Below are positions 52,374 to 60,515 of a stretch of DNA of 60,515 bases, in pieces. Below the pieces are notes generated by a model. That model was not told the origin of the DNA, did no database searches, and saw only the letters and a program-made list of their open reading frames with translations. Location of the stretch: the NCBI GenBank assembly GCA_024650045.1, contig JANKMU010000011.1:1-60515 (forward strand), read 5' to 3'. Position 1 is the first letter of the stretch; each line of letters opens with the position of its first letter. The stretch comes from Mycoplasmatota bacterium (GTDB taxonomy: Bacteria > Bacillota_I > Bacilli_A > Acholeplasmatales > Acholeplasmataceae). A program made the translations under genes and the position numbers.

Positions 52374-52733
52374 TTATATTGTTTTAATCAATATTCTTTC
52401 TTTTGTTTTTGTGTTTATGTTAATTCTTACACCTCTCATCGATATTAAATCTATGAGTTCACTAGGTGACATTGGAAATTGTTCACTTATATGCTCTTGA
52501 CCTTTAAATCGTTTTAACAAAATCCATTTAATTAAAAATATGGGTAGGGGCAATAATAGAATTGTGCCTAGTAGAATGTTTGCTGCTTTTTCATCTGGCA
52601 CCCTCACTTTTATTTTTACAAAACCAGCTCTTTTTGGCTTTCTTTCTTTGTATGGTTTGTATAAAAGTCGATATGCTTTCTTTTTATTTATTTCTTTATC
52701 TTGCAATTTAGTTAGCACTTCATATTTCGTCAT
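52374..52733 (-). CDS. Small membrane protein with SHOCT-like N terminus
   Basis: 119 aa, family not recognised. N-terminal hairpin (YEVLTKLQDKEINKKKAYRLLY), a strand (GFVKIKVRVP), a hydrophobic segment (about 53-72, LLGTILLLPLPIFLIKWILL) and a C-terminal helix-strand unit (ELIDLISMRGVRININTK). The same order of elements occurs in the third gene of the operon, with the membrane segment replacing a soluble helix. Start at 52733 with GGCGGTGG upstream; the longer frame reads through the promoter and is rejected. First gene of the operon. Confidence 0.78.
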   Translation of the reverse strand: MTKYEVLTKLQDKEINKKKAYRLLYKPYKERKPKRAGFVKIKVRVPDEKAANILLGTILLLPLPIFLIKWILLKRFKGQEHISEQFPMSPSELIDLISMRGVRININTKTKERILIKTI

Positions 52734-52773
52734 TTTACCACCGCCTTTATTAATATTTTTAATTTGTACTTTA

Positions 52774-52802
52774 ATTATATTGATTTTTGTTTCATTTGTC
52801 AA
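52774..52802 (-). promoter_or_regulatory. Consensus promoter of the DUF2089/SHOCT operon
   Basis: Perfect TTGACA (52797-52802), 17-bp spacer, perfect TATAAT (52774-52779), 40 nt upstream of the first gene. One of the strongest promoters in the window. Confidence 0.9.
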
Positions 52803-52885
52803 CACTTTTATGCTAAAATCTTTAAAATAATTAATTTTTGTCTTGATTTTATCAATTTTTCCTGTTTTTTTAGGACTTTTTGCGT

Positions 52886-52891
52886 TATAAT
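52886..52891 (+). promoter_or_regulatory. Putative -10 of pepT
   Basis: Plus strand TATAAT, 28 nt before the pepT start; no good -35 at the usual distance. Confidence 0.4.
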
Positions 52892-52919
52892 ATGACATAA
52901 AGAAGGAAGGTATATCAAA

Positions 52920-54131
52920 ATGGACAGATTAATTGAACGCTTTTTACGTTATGTGAAAGTAGATACACAATCAGATCATGAGTCAAATACAACACCCTCT
53001 ACTGAAAAACAGAAAAATTTAAGCAAAATATTAGTACAGGAATTGAAGGCATTAGGTCTGAATGCATTTTTAGATGATCTAGGTTATGTTTATACGAAAA
53101 TTGAAAAGAATATAGAAAGCGCGCCTGCGATAGGGTTTGTTGCTCATGTGGATACTTCTCCAGATGCACCAGGTAAAGATGTAAACCCAAGAATTATTGA
53201 AAAATACGATGGTTCAACAATTCAATTAAATGATAAGTTATCAATGGATCCGAGTCATTATCCTAGTTTAAGTAGAGTTATCGGTGATGATATTATCGTA
53301 ACTGATGGAAACACTTTGTTAGGTGCTGATGATAAATGTGGTGTTGCTGAAATCATGGAACTCGCTGAGTATTTCGTTGCCAATCCAGATGTGAAACATG
53401 GAGACATTTATATTTGCTTTACACCTGATGAAGAAATCGGACAAGGTGCAGATCATTTTGATTACGATTATTTTAAAGCAGATTTCGCTTATACTGCTGA
53501 TGGTGATGAAGTCGGCATTATTGAGTATGAGAATTTCAACGCTGCTACTGCTGTTGTTAAATTCACAGGAAAAAGCATACATCCAGGTTCAGCAAAGAAT
53601 CAAATGATTAATGCGTTGCATCTTGGTATGGAATTCCATGGGTTATTACCACAGTTTTTGAATCCTGCTTATACTGAAAATTATGAGGGATTTAATCATT
53701 TAACTGGTATGAAGGGCGAAGTGGAACAAGCTACTTCTAATTATATTATTAGAAACCATGATATGGAAAAATTCAAAGTTCAGAAAAATGAGTTTGAAAA
53801 AATAACTAAATATATGAATGAAAAATATAGTTATCAAGCAGTTGAGTTATCGGTAAAAGATAGTTATTATAACATGTATGAGGTTATTAAAGATCATATG
53901 CATATTGTCGAGTTAGCAAAACAAGCAGTTCAAAATATCGGATTAACTCCTTCTACAAAACCAATTAGGGGTGGAACGGATGGAGCTAGATTGACTTACG
54001 AAGGATTATTGTGCCCTAATATCGGTACTGGTGGATATCAATTCCATGGTCGTATGGAATTTTGTTCGATTCAACAAATGAAAAAAGCAGTTCAAATTTT
54101 AATTGAAATCGTGAAACTGAGTGTTAAGTAA
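52920..54131 (+). CDS. pepT: Peptidase T (tripeptide aminopeptidase)
   Basis: M20B zinc peptidase releasing N-terminal residues from tripeptides in the cytoplasm. Metal and catalytic motifs: VAHVDTSPDAPG (His and Asp), LLGADDKCGVAE (bridging Asp), TPDEEIGQGADHFD (catalytic Glu pair), GGTDGARLTYEG. The dimerisation domain lies about 210-320. 403 aa, full length. AGGAAGG precedes the ATG. Monocistronic, divergent from the DUF2089 operon. Confidence 0.96.
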   Translation: MDRLIERFLRYVKVDTQSDHESNTTPSTEKQKNLSKILVQELKALGLNAFLDDLGYVYTKIEKNIESAPAIGFVAHVDTSPDAPGKDVNPRIIEKYDGSTIQLNDKLSMDPSHYPSLSRVIGDDIIVTDGNTLLGADDKCGVAEIMELAEYFVANPDVKHGDIYICFTPDEEIGQGADHFDYDYFKADFAYTADGDEVGIIEYENFNAATAVVKFTGKSIHPGSAKNQMINALHLGMEFHGLLPQFLNPAYTENYEGFNHLTGMKGEVEQATSNYIIRNHDMEKFKVQKNEFEKITKYMNEKYSYQAVELSVKDSYYNMYEVIKDHMHIVELAKQAVQNIGLTPSTKPIRGGTDGARLTYEGLLCPNIGTGGYQFHGRMEFCSIQQMKKAVQILIEIVKLSVK

Positions 54132-54132
54132 C

Positions 54133-54158
54133 AAAAAAGGGAAAATTTTCCCTTTTTT
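54133..54158. terminator. Bidirectional terminator of pepT
   Basis: Self-complementary AAAAAAGGG...CCCTTTTTT stem (13 bp if fully extended), starting 1 nt after the pepT stop; T-tracts on both strands also serve the convergent 91-aa gene. Confidence 0.85.
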
Positions 54159-54169
54159 TATTTGTTTCT

Positions 54170-54445
54170 TTAACTATAATATAGACTTATAAGTGGAATG
54201 ATAACAACCCCTAAATATAATGATACCTTAACATAGGTTGTAAATTCCGAAAATGACTTGTTGAACAACTTTTTAGTAAACAAAATACTGAAATAATCCA
54301 TTGTTAATAAGACAAGTGAGATAAAACTAAATAATATTTTAGTTTGCATATCTCCGGTGAAATTAGGATTCGTATATGAAATGTAGTTAATACCTATATA
54401 TAGTAGAATCCCAAAAGTAAGATAACTATACTTTAAGATTGCCAT
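54170..54445 (-). CDS. Small three-helix membrane protein
   Basis: 91-aa hypothetical protein, not recognised. Three hydrophobic segments (about 6-22, 36-57, 70-89) with short polar loops. It overlaps the end of the Sel1-repeat gene by 13 nt and is therefore probably co-translated with it; the overlap and the convergent terminator support a real gene, though no homology is evident. Confidence 0.6.
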   Translation of the reverse strand: MAILKYSYLTFGILLYIGINYISYTNPNFTGDMQTKILFSFISLVLLTMDYFSILFTKKLFNKSFSEFTTYVKVSLYLGVVIIPLISLYYS

Positions 54446-55698
54446 GTGCTTTTCTGCAATTTCTCATAATTATTGATTGATAACATGAGTTTAACTGCAA
54501 CCTCCAAACCTTGGTCTGCAGCTTTTTGCCACAACTCTTTAGCTTTTTTCTCGTCTTTCTCGACAATCGCACCTTCAAAATAAATCATCCCTAAATTATA
54601 TTGGGCAATTGCTAACTTAGCTTTAGCAGCTTTTTCATACCAATAAAATGATTTTTCCATGTTCTGTTCAACACCATCACCTTTTTGATACATGACAGCT
54701 AAGTTGTATTGAGCATGTGCATGATCCATTTGAGCAGCTTGCTCTAATAGTTTTGCTATATTTTTATAATCTTTACTTTCCTGTTTAATCAAAATCATTG
54801 CTAAATGATATAAAGCATTTTTGTCTTTTTTTAACGCAGCCTTCTCAAACCAATGAATCGCTTGTTCGATGTTTACTGGTACACCTTTACCATTTTGGTA
54901 ATAAAGTCCGACATAATATTCTGATTCTGTATGGTTCTGTTTAGCAGCAACCATAAACCATTCAAATGCTTTCAATGGATGTTTAGGTTCTTTTTCATGG
55001 TAGTACATTGCTAAAGTATATGCAGCAAGTCCATATTGCTGGTTTGCAGCCTTTTCAAGATAGAATACAGCATTGCTCCATCTTTCTTCTTCAATGGCCC
55101 ATATGCCTAACGCATACTGTGCATAGGGATGATCTTGCTTAGCAGCAAGTTCATAATAATGCTTTGCTTTATCTTTTTGATTTTCGTTGTCATGATTAAG
55201 TGTTTCGTATATCATACCTAACATATACTGTGAATCACTATATCCTAAATCTGCAGCTTTTATAAACCACTCGATTGCTGAGAATATATAACGCTGTACA
55301 CTAAACCCATAATAAAAATAAGTCCCTAAAATATGCATACTTACTGGATCATGATTTTGAGCTTCGCTGAGCAGCACTTGATAATTTTGTTTAAAATAAT
55401 CTTTTGCGGTGTCTTCATCTTTTTCAACACCAGTTCCTGTATGATACATCAAACCTAGTGCATACCCACATTTATAACTACCTAGTTCTTCACCTTTTTT
55501 ATAATGTTCGATTGCTTTTGATTGATCTAGAGATATACCGTCTCCAAGTCCATAAAAGCGACCTAAAAAATAATGGGCATCTGCATGCCCTAAAACGGCT
55601 GCTTGATTGAAATGTTCAATTGCTGCCATAATATTTTTCTTTGGTGTATTTAATAAATAATTTGATAACCCTGCTTGATAATGGGTGTTTGCATTCAT
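54433..55698 (-). CDS. Sel1-repeat (TPR-like) protein
   Basis: 421 aa made almost wholly of about eleven Sel1-like repeats of roughly 36 residues (pattern AxYxLGxxYxxGxGVxxDxxKAxxWYxKAA; e.g. AQYNLAVMYQKGDGVEQN). Such solenoids mediate protein-protein contacts. No signal peptide, so cytoplasmic. The ATG at 55698 has GGAG 8 nt upstream; the longer frame from 55767 is less likely. Encoded after an SGNH hydrolase and before a small membrane protein; partner unknown. Confidence 0.92.
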   Translation of the reverse strand: MNANTHYQAGLSNYLLNTPKKNIMAAIEHFNQAAVLGHADAHYFLGRFYGLGDGISLDQSKAIEHYKKGEELGSYKCGYALGLMYHTGTGVEKDEDTAKDYFKQNYQVLLSEAQNHDPVSMHILGTYFYYGFSVQRYIFSAIEWFIKAADLGYSDSQYMLGMIYETLNHDNENQKDKAKHYYELAAKQDHPYAQYALGIWAIEEERWSNAVFYLEKAANQQYGLAAYTLAMYYHEKEPKHPLKAFEWFMVAAKQNHTESEYYVGLYYQNGKGVPVNIEQAIHWFEKAALKKDKNALYHLAMILIKQESKDYKNIAKLLEQAAQMDHAHAQYNLAVMYQKGDGVEQNMEKSFYWYEKAAKAKLAIAQYNLGMIYFEGAIVEKDEKKAKELWQKAADQGLEVAVKLMLSINNYEKLQKSTWQS

Positions 55699-55778
55699 AT
55701 AATCAACTCCAACATAATCATAACATAAATGAATCTTTTTTACCGTTAATATGACACCTTCATTCACATGTTGAAAAA

Positions 55779-56399
55779 CTAGTCAATAAGATGTTTGATA
55801 GCGTCATAATAAATCTGATATCCTTGAGTATTCAAGTGAATACCATCTGTTGTTAAATCTGGTGATAACTGATCTTTATTTCCTAAAAGAAGATTATAGA
55901 TATCAATGAATTCTTTGCCGTCAATTCTTTTTCTTAATTGATTATTAATATTAATGTGTTGGTCATTGGTTCGTCCTTCAACATAATTCATGTTTGTTAA
56001 TTCGTGATCTTTTAACATTGGTGTTAGACTTACAATATAGACTTTATTATTTGTTTCTTTTTCTATCTTGTTTTTAATTTCTATAATATTTTTAATGGTT
56101 TGATCAATAGATAAATCAGTTAAGACTAAATCGTTGGATCCTATGCTTAGTATAACTTTTGTTGGATTTAGTCGAATTGTTTCAGTTAAGCGATTTAACA
56201 CGCCTATAGTTGTATCACCGGGAATACCATGATTAATGACTTTATTTTCTATATTAAACTTTTCTACTGGAAAATAAGCTACAATTGAGTCCCCTAAAAA
56301 GACGACTTTTTGGGTCTCATTTTGTTTTCTAAATTTTTCGACTTTCTTTTCATAGTCAGCCTTGATAATAGCTTTGATTTCTTCTCGTTTTTGACTCAT
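55779..56399 (-). CDS. SGNH/GDSL-family hydrolase
   Basis: 206-aa esterase or acylhydrolase of the SGNH fold. Catalytic Ser38 in FLGDSIV (block I), Gly in GIPGDTT (block II), Asn in SIGSNDL (block III), Asp and His in DGIHLN (block V). No signal peptide or lipobox, so cytoplasmic. AGAGG lies 7 nt before the ATG. Located 12 nt after uvrB in the same direction. Substrate unknown; lipid or acetyl-sugar esters are possible. Confidence 0.9.
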   Translation of the reverse strand: MSQKREEIKAIIKADYEKKVEKFRKQNETQKVVFLGDSIVAYFPVEKFNIENKVINHGIPGDTTIGVLNRLTETIRLNPTKVILSIGSNDLVLTDLSIDQTIKNIIEIKNKIEKETNNKVYIVSLTPMLKDHELTNMNYVEGRTNDQHININNQLRKRIDGKEFIDIYNLLLGNKDQLSPDLTTDGIHLNTQGYQIYYDAIKHLID

Positions 56400-56411
56400 A
56401 TGACAACCTCT

Positions 56412-58376
56412 TTAATTCTCAGTTTTCAGTTCGAATAATAAATCTCGGTATTCTGCAGCTTTTTCAAAGTCAAGATTTTTAGCAGCATCCTTCATTTGTG
56501 ATTCAAGCTTCTTAATCATCTTGTCTTTATCTTTCTTCGTTAATTTCTCGTAATCTTTTTCTTCTTCCAACAGTTCTTCTTTAAGACTTATTTTATCCCT
56601 AATATCTTTTTGAATTGATACTGGAACGACATTGTATTTTTCGTTAAATGCTAATTGAATAGATCTTCTACGATTGGTTTCATTAATTGCATACTCCATT
56701 GCAGCACTCATTTTATCGGCATACATGATGACACGACCATTTTGATTTCTAGCTGCACGACCTATGGTTTGGACTAAACTTCTTTCACTACGCAGGAATC
56801 CTTGTTTATCTGCATCTAAAATCGCAACCAAAGATACTTCAGGTAAATCCAATCCTTCTCTTAATAAGTTAATACCAATTAAACAATCATATTTACCAAT
56901 TCTAAGGTCTCTTAAAATCGTTATTCTTTCTAGTGATTTTATTTCACTATGAAGATATGTAACTTTTAGTCCTAATTGCTTAAAATAAGCTGATAAATCT
57001 TCACTCATTCTAATGGTAAGTGTTGTAACTAATACACGTTCATTATTTGCAATTCTTCTTTTGATTTCAAAATATAGATCATCCATTTGGCCATCAGTTG
57101 GTCTAACTTCAATGACAGGATCAAGCAAATAAGTAGGACGAATAATTTGCTCAATAATCGGAATTCCTTTTTCTAGTTCATATGGACCAGGTGTTGCCGA
57201 TAGATAGATAACATTTTTAAGTTTGTTTTCAAACTCATCAAATTGTAATGGTCTGTTATCAAGTGCACTTGGTAATCTAAAACCATGTTCAACAAGTGTT
57301 GTTTTTCTTGAGCGATCTCCAAAATACATACCTCTAACTTGAGGAATGGTAACATGTGATTCATCTACAATCATTAAAAAGTCATCACCAAAAAAGTCCA
57401 TAAGTGTAGCTGGAGTTTCTCCTGCTTCTCTTAGCGCTAAATGTCTTGAGTAGTTTTCGATGCCACTGCATATTCCGATTTCCTCTAGCATTTCCATATC
57501 GTATTTAGTTCTTTGCTCAATGCGTTGAGCTTCTAACAACATATTGTTATCTTTAAAATATGCAAGTTGTTCTTGCAATTCATTTTTAATACGACGAATA
57601 GATTCTTTTAGTTTTTCTTTGTTTGTCATAAAGTGTGTTGCAGGAAATATGGTTACATAATTAATCGCTTCGATCGCTTGACCAGTTAAAACATCAAATC
57701 GTTTGATTTCTTCAACTTCATCACCAAAAAATGAAATACGAATACCATTTGCTCTTTCGTATGCTGGAATGACTTCAATAGAATCGCCTCGAACTCTAAA
57801 AGTTCCTCTATGAAAATCGATATCATTTCTTTGATAAGTAAGTTCAACTAACTTATTAATTAATCGATCTCGCCCATAGTCGTCTCCTATGCGAACAGCA
57901 ATCATTGAATTTTTATAATCTTCAGGATCACCAATACCGTATATACAAGAAACGGATGCCACAACAATAACATCTTCACTATCAAGTAAAGATGCAGTTG
58001 CGCTATGTCTCATTTCATCTATCTCATCATTGATTGATGAATCTTTTTCAATATAGGTATCTGTTGAAACAACATACGCTTCTGGTTGAAAGTAATCATA
58101 ATAAGAAATAAAATACTCAACTCGATTATTGGGAAAAAAAGCCTTAAGTTCGCCATAAAGCTGACCTGCTAAGGTCTTGTTTGGGGCGAGTATTAAGGTT
58201 TTCTTTTGTGTTTTCTCAATGATGTTGGCAATCGTATATGTTTTACCAGTTCCGGTTGCTCCTAAAAGAATTTGCTCTTTTATACCATTTTGAATGTTTT
58301 CATTTAGTTTATCAATTGCTTTTATTTGATCACCTTTCGGCGTAAACGGAGCTTTAAGATCAAACAATAGATTCAC
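56412..58376 (-). CDS. uvrB: Excinuclease ABC subunit B
   Basis: Damage-verifying helicase-like subunit of nucleotide excision repair. Walker A GATGTGKT at 39-46, beta-hairpin [11 protein letters not shown] near 93, helicase motifs (VDESH, IGRAARN), and a C-terminal UVR domain ([22 protein letters not shown]) that binds UvrC. 654 aa, normal. Start uncertain: GTG 58376 is close to AAGGA, TTG 58367 has better spacing. uvrA and uvrC are not in the window. Confidence 0.96.
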   Translation of the reverse strand: MNLLFDLKAPFTPKGDQIKAIDKLNENIQNGIKEQILLGATGTGKTYTIANIIEKTQKKTLILAPNKTLAGQLYGELKAFFPNNRVEYFISYYDYFQPEAYVVSTDTYIEKDSSINDEIDEMRHSATASLLDSEDVIVVASVSCIYGIGDPEDYKNSMIAVRIGDDYGRDRLINKLVELTYQRNDIDFHRGTFRVRGDSIEVIPAYERANGIRISFFGDEVEEIKRFDVLTGQAIEAINYVTIFPATHFMTNKEKLKESIRRIKNELQEQLAYFKDNNMLLEAQRIEQRTKYDMEMLEEIGICSGIENYSRHLALREAGETPATLMDFFGDDFLMIVDESHVTIPQVRGMYFGDRSRKTTLVEHGFRLPSALDNRPLQFDEFENKLKNVIYLSATPGPYELEKGIPIIEQIIRPTYLLDPVIEVRPTDGQMDDLYFEIKRRIANNERVLVTTLTIRMSEDLSAYFKQLGLKVTYLHSEIKSLERITILRDLRIGKYDCLIGINLLREGLDLPEVSLVAILDADKQGFLRSERSLVQTIGRAARNQNGRVIMYADKMSAAMEYAINETNRRRSIQLAFNEKYNVVPVSIQKDIRDKISLKEELLEEEKDYEKLTKKDKDKMIKKLESQMKDAAKNLDFEKAAEYRDLLFELKTEN

Positions 58377-58380
58377 ATCC

Positions 58381-60084
58381 TTATATGTCTTTATCTACTT
58401 CATGTGATTTTGGTACTGCGATACTTTGTGGAATATACATTGGCTCAATAACCGAACTAGCGATGTTTAACAAATGGTCGCCAATTCTTTCTAGATTAGC
58501 AAGAATATCAGCATAATTTGCTGCAATAACGAATGTTACATCGCCATTTTTTAATCGTTCAATATATCTATATCTAAATTTTTCTTCCAAATCATCAACC
58601 ACATCTTCTAACTCAACGACATGTTGAGCAATTTCTACATTATTTGATTCAAAACAATTTAAAGTGTGATTCAACATATCCTCGAGAACTTGATACAATT
58701 CAGCTAAATCTCTTCCACCCTCTTCTGAGAGTAATTGTGATTCTTGATATCTTTCAACAAAGAATTCCACGATATTTGTTAAGTGATCACCAATTCTTTC
58801 AAAATCTCTAATGGTGTCTAAATCTCTAGATAATTTACCTGAATCTTTTGAGTCTAATCCAGTTTGAGAAATCTTAATTAGGTAGTCATGTAATTTTTGA
58901 TCATAGGTGTCAATCATCATCTCATGAGTGTATGCTTCTTGAACAAGCTTAGAGTTTTCTTTAAAACTATACTCTCTAGTGATTTCAAAATAATCTTTAA
59001 CAATAGAACCCATGTATAAAATTGCTTTTTTAACAAATTCAAGGGCTAATGATGGGGATTCATGAATAAGTTTCTCATCAAACATTTCCTCAGGAATTTG
59101 TTTTTCAAACTTATCTTTGACAAAAAATTTCGAGAGAAAAATCATCTGTTTGATAAAGAAGAATAAAATGAAAGTCATCACAGCATTTTGAAATAAATGG
59201 GCAAACGCAATGGTTAGCATTGAATAAGGTTGCAAGTATCTTGTTTCAAACCATAAAACAAGCGCTTCGTAAGGTAATAAGAAGATTAAGAAAACAACAG
59301 CACTAACAACATTAAATAAGATATGAACAAATGCAGCGCGTTTACTTTCAGTATTTCCTCCTAATGAAGCTAAAAATGCAGTGACTGTAGTCCCGATATT
59401 TGCACCTAATAAAATAGGAACAACACCGGTTAAAGCAATCGAATCAATACCTTCAGCATTCAATGCGTATAGACGTTGGAGAATACCAATAGATGCTGAT
59501 GACGATTGAACAATTGTTGTGAATACAGTTCCAAAGACTGTTCCTAAAAACCAATTATTTGAAAATGCAAGAAACATATTCTCTGCAGTTTGAGTTGCTG
59601 CTAATGGCTTTAGTCCCATTGACATTGTGTTTAAACCCACAAAAATCATCCCAAGTCCCGCAAGAATCCCACCGATATGATGAACTCTTCTTTGTTTAAT
59701 GAACGTCATAACAACGCCCACAAACAACATAGCTAGTCCATAATCAGCAACAGGTAACCCAATAATAAATGCAGTAACCGTAGTCCCTATATTAGCACCC
59801 ATAATAATACCAACACTTTGAGGTAAGGTTAATAGTCCTGCACGTAATAAACCAATCATTAATGCAGTCGTTCCCGAAGATGTCTGCATTAAAATAGTTA
59901 ATATAATACCAACAAATATCCCCTTAAGTGGAGTATTTGTTGATTTTTCGATAATCATTTTGAGTTTGTTTCCAGCGGCTGCTTTTAAAGAATCACTCAT
60001 CAGATTAATTCCAAATATAAAGAGTGCTAATCCACCTAAAACAAATAGTATCTCATCACCAAGCATAAATGCTGCTACAGTCAT
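58381..60084 (-). CDS. Na+/phosphate symporter with PhoU-like domain (NptA/PNaS family)
   Basis: 567-aa phosphate cotransporter of the Na/Pi-II-related family. Two inverted membrane repeats (about 10-320) each carry the QSS-type motif: [12 protein letters not shown] and [10 protein letters not shown], with [10 protein letters not shown] loops. A cytoplasmic PhoU-like helical bundle follows (about 340-550, [12 protein letters not shown] and [11 protein letters not shown]). AAAGGAG precedes the ATG. An upstream terminator hairpin and small ORF suggest a regulated leader. Confidence 0.93.
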   Translation of the reverse strand: MTVAAFMLGDEILFVLGGLALFIFGINLMSDSLKAAAGNKLKMIIEKSTNTPLKGIFVGIILTILMQTSSGTTALMIGLLRAGLLTLPQSVGIIMGANIGTTVTAFIIGLPVADYGLAMLFVGVVMTFIKQRRVHHIGGILAGLGMIFVGLNTMSMGLKPLAATQTAENMFLAFSNNWFLGTVFGTVFTTIVQSSSASIGILQRLYALNAEGIDSIALTGVVPILLGANIGTTVTAFLASLGGNTESKRAAFVHILFNVVSAVVFLIFLLPYEALVLWFETRYLQPYSMLTIAFAHLFQNAVMTFILFFFIKQMIFLSKFFVKDKFEKQIPEEMFDEKLIHESPSLALEFVKKAILYMGSIVKDYFEITREYSFKENSKLVQEAYTHEMMIDTYDQKLHDYLIKISQTGLDSKDSGKLSRDLDTIRDFERIGDHLTNIVEFFVERYQESQLLSEEGGRDLAELYQVLEDMLNHTLNCFESNNVEIAQHVVELEDVVDDLEEKFRYRYIERLKNGDVTFVIAANYADILANLERIGDHLLNIASSVIEPMYIPQSIAVPKSHEVDKDI

Positions 60085-60147
60085 AAACTTCTCCTTTAAT
60101 TATGTCATATGTTTTTTACGACTATTTATTCTATCTATTGACTCATG

Positions 60148-60171
60148 AAAAAAGCATCAATAAGATGATGC
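60148..60171 (-). terminator. Terminator hairpin in the symporter leader
   Basis: 6-bp stem GCATCA/TGATGC with a 6-nt loop and six T on the minus strand, 64 nt upstream of the symporter start. Confidence 0.7.
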
Positions 60172-60187
60172 CAATCATGTTGTTTTA

Positions 60188-60250
60188 TCACTTTATCTTA
60201 GTAGTTAGTAAGTTCAATTTATTTGATTCATAGTTTGCTATCATCATCAT
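60188..60250 (-). CDS. Possible 20-codon leader peptide
   Basis: ATG ATG ATG ATA GCA ... AAG TGA, encoding MMMIANYESNKLNLLTTKIK. AAAGGA lies 10 nt upstream. It ends 17 nt before the terminator hairpin at 60171, a typical place for translation-dependent attenuation. No codon run (for example repeated His or Trp) reveals a sensed amino acid, and chance occurrence is possible. Confidence 0.3.
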   Translation of the reverse strand: MMMIANYESNKLNLLTTKIK

Positions 60251-60316
60251 TATTTGAATTTCCTTTGTTACTAAATTTGCATTTTTCTATGCAACATAAC
60301 GATTATTCCCTATTGT

Positions 60317-60356
60317 ATTATATCATAGATATAGCATCATGATACAAGTTTGTAAA
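60317..60356 (-). promoter_or_regulatory. Overlapping promoters of the symporter leader
   Basis: TTTACA (60351-60356), 17 bp, TATATC (60328-60333) with TGC extension; and a second extended -10 TGATATAAT (60317-60325). Confidence 0.55.
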
Positions 60357-60412
60357 TTGAAAGCGTTTCTATGTTAAAAAATCGTAAACTAAAAATAAAA
60401 AGGGATGTGATC

Positions 60413-60515
60413 TGAACTGAACCCCAAAAAGTAGACATTAAAAAAAAGGTGTCTACTTTATTTTGTTTTCTACGACGAGTATTGTAAAATTCTAGCCAAT
60501 CTATGACATTTTGAA
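60413..60515 (-). mobile_element. End of an IS3-type insertion sequence with transposase C terminus
   Basis: The boundary TGAACTGAACCCC followed by AAAAAGTAGACA resembles terminal inverted repeats of IS3/IS150-group elements. The inner part has a perfect 10-bp inverted repeat AAAGTAGACA/TGTCTACTTT (60428-60437, 60450-60459). Reading the minus strand from 60513 gives QNVIDWLEFYNTRRR, like the last part of an IS3 OrfB integrase domain, but the usual LGxxSPxxY tail does not follow and the frame runs on through the repeat. The element continues beyond the window. Confidence 0.6.

Larger units (their letters stand above)
60085..60412 (-). other. Leader region upstream of the phosphate symporter
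   Basis: About 330 nt without a normal gene. On the minus strand it contains overlapping promoters (TTTACA-17-TATATC at 60328-60356; TGATATAAT at 60317-60325), a possible cre-like site TGAAAGCG on the plus strand (60358-60365), a 20-codon ORF (60188-60250) and a U-tailed hairpin (60148-60171) before the symporter gene. This fits an attenuated leader RNA of roughly 160 nt, or a small RNA plus a weak downstream promoter; neither is proven. Confidence 0.5.

Noticed and set aside
54433-55698. DNA-level tandem repeats or CRISPR-like array in the Sel1 gene
   Set aside because: The periodicity is at protein level only (about 36 residues, degenerate); no identical DNA repeats with spacers. No CRISPR array was seen anywhere.

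Overview
The window is AT-rich chromosomal DNA from a low-GC Gram-positive bacterium. Gene content and style point to a Mollicutes-like lineage near Acholeplasma or Izemoplasma, or a close Firmicutes relative. TGA is used as a stop throughout and Trp is TGG, so this is not a UGA-recoding mycoplasma. Strong AGGAGG sites, TTGACA/TATAAT and extended -10 (TGnTATAAT) promoters and many U-tailed hairpin terminators are visible. No cell-wall synthesis gene is present. This assignment is inference, since no rRNA is in the window. Nearly all genes are on the minus strand, with plus-strand islands at 16.5-19.6 kb, 38.8-39.4 kb and 52.9-54.1 kb.

Layout. 0.05-8.9 kb: ftsY, tpx, topA and the operon (membrane protein)-ftsK/spoIIIE-lepB-rbgA-rnhB. 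9-18.7 kb: a complete type IV pilus-like assembly locus. Its minus-strand operon is VanW-like protein, pilB, pilC, major pilin, pilD, a fused pilM-pilN and pilO; a divergent plus-strand operon encodes three further prepilin-like proteins, one carrying a beta-helix-like passenger. 18.8-24 kb: a HAD phosphatase, tRNA-Arg(UCU), and a MarR regulator driving a heterodimeric ABC exporter. 24-32.6 kb: the classical Firmicutes information-processing cluster phoH-ybeY-cdd-era-recO-glyS-dnaG-rpoD-trmK, preceded by rpsU. 32.7-39.4 kb: rsmE, secG, an FbpABC-type ferric iron importer, cysK-cysE and a metallo-beta-lactamase-fold hydrolase. 39.4-47.8 kb: an m5U RNA methyltransferase, L-serine dehydratase, M32 carboxypeptidase, two tandem mgtE genes, and a ZIP metal transporter with a DtxR/MntR-type regulator. 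47.9-60.5 kb: a second heterodimeric ABC exporter, a three-gene DUF2089/SHOCT-like module, pepT, a Sel1-repeat protein, an SGNH hydrolase, uvrB, a Na/Pi symporter with a possible attenuated leader, and the end of an IS3-type element at the window edge.

How parts work together. The pilus locus contains the essential inner-membrane machinery: motor PilB, platform PilC, peptidase PilD, alignment complex PilM-N-O, major pilin and minor pilins. There is no PilQ secretin, as expected for a cell without an outer membrane, and no retraction ATPase PilT here. The major pilin has its own strong promoter and is followed by a terminator, which would make far more pilin than machinery. Metal handling is prominent: FbpABC, ZIP with DtxR, and two MgtE. 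The ZIP promoter carries a perfect 16-bp palindrome that is a convincing operator for the co-transcribed DtxR-family protein.

Most interesting items: the degenerate PilM fused to PilN, the prepilin with a beta-helix passenger, the DNA translocase lacking its membrane domain but translationally coupled to a separate membrane protein, the three-protein SHOCT-hairpin module, and the leader-peptide/terminator arrangement in front of the phosphate symporter. Starts were chosen by ribosome-binding-site position, so several differ from the longest possible ORF.
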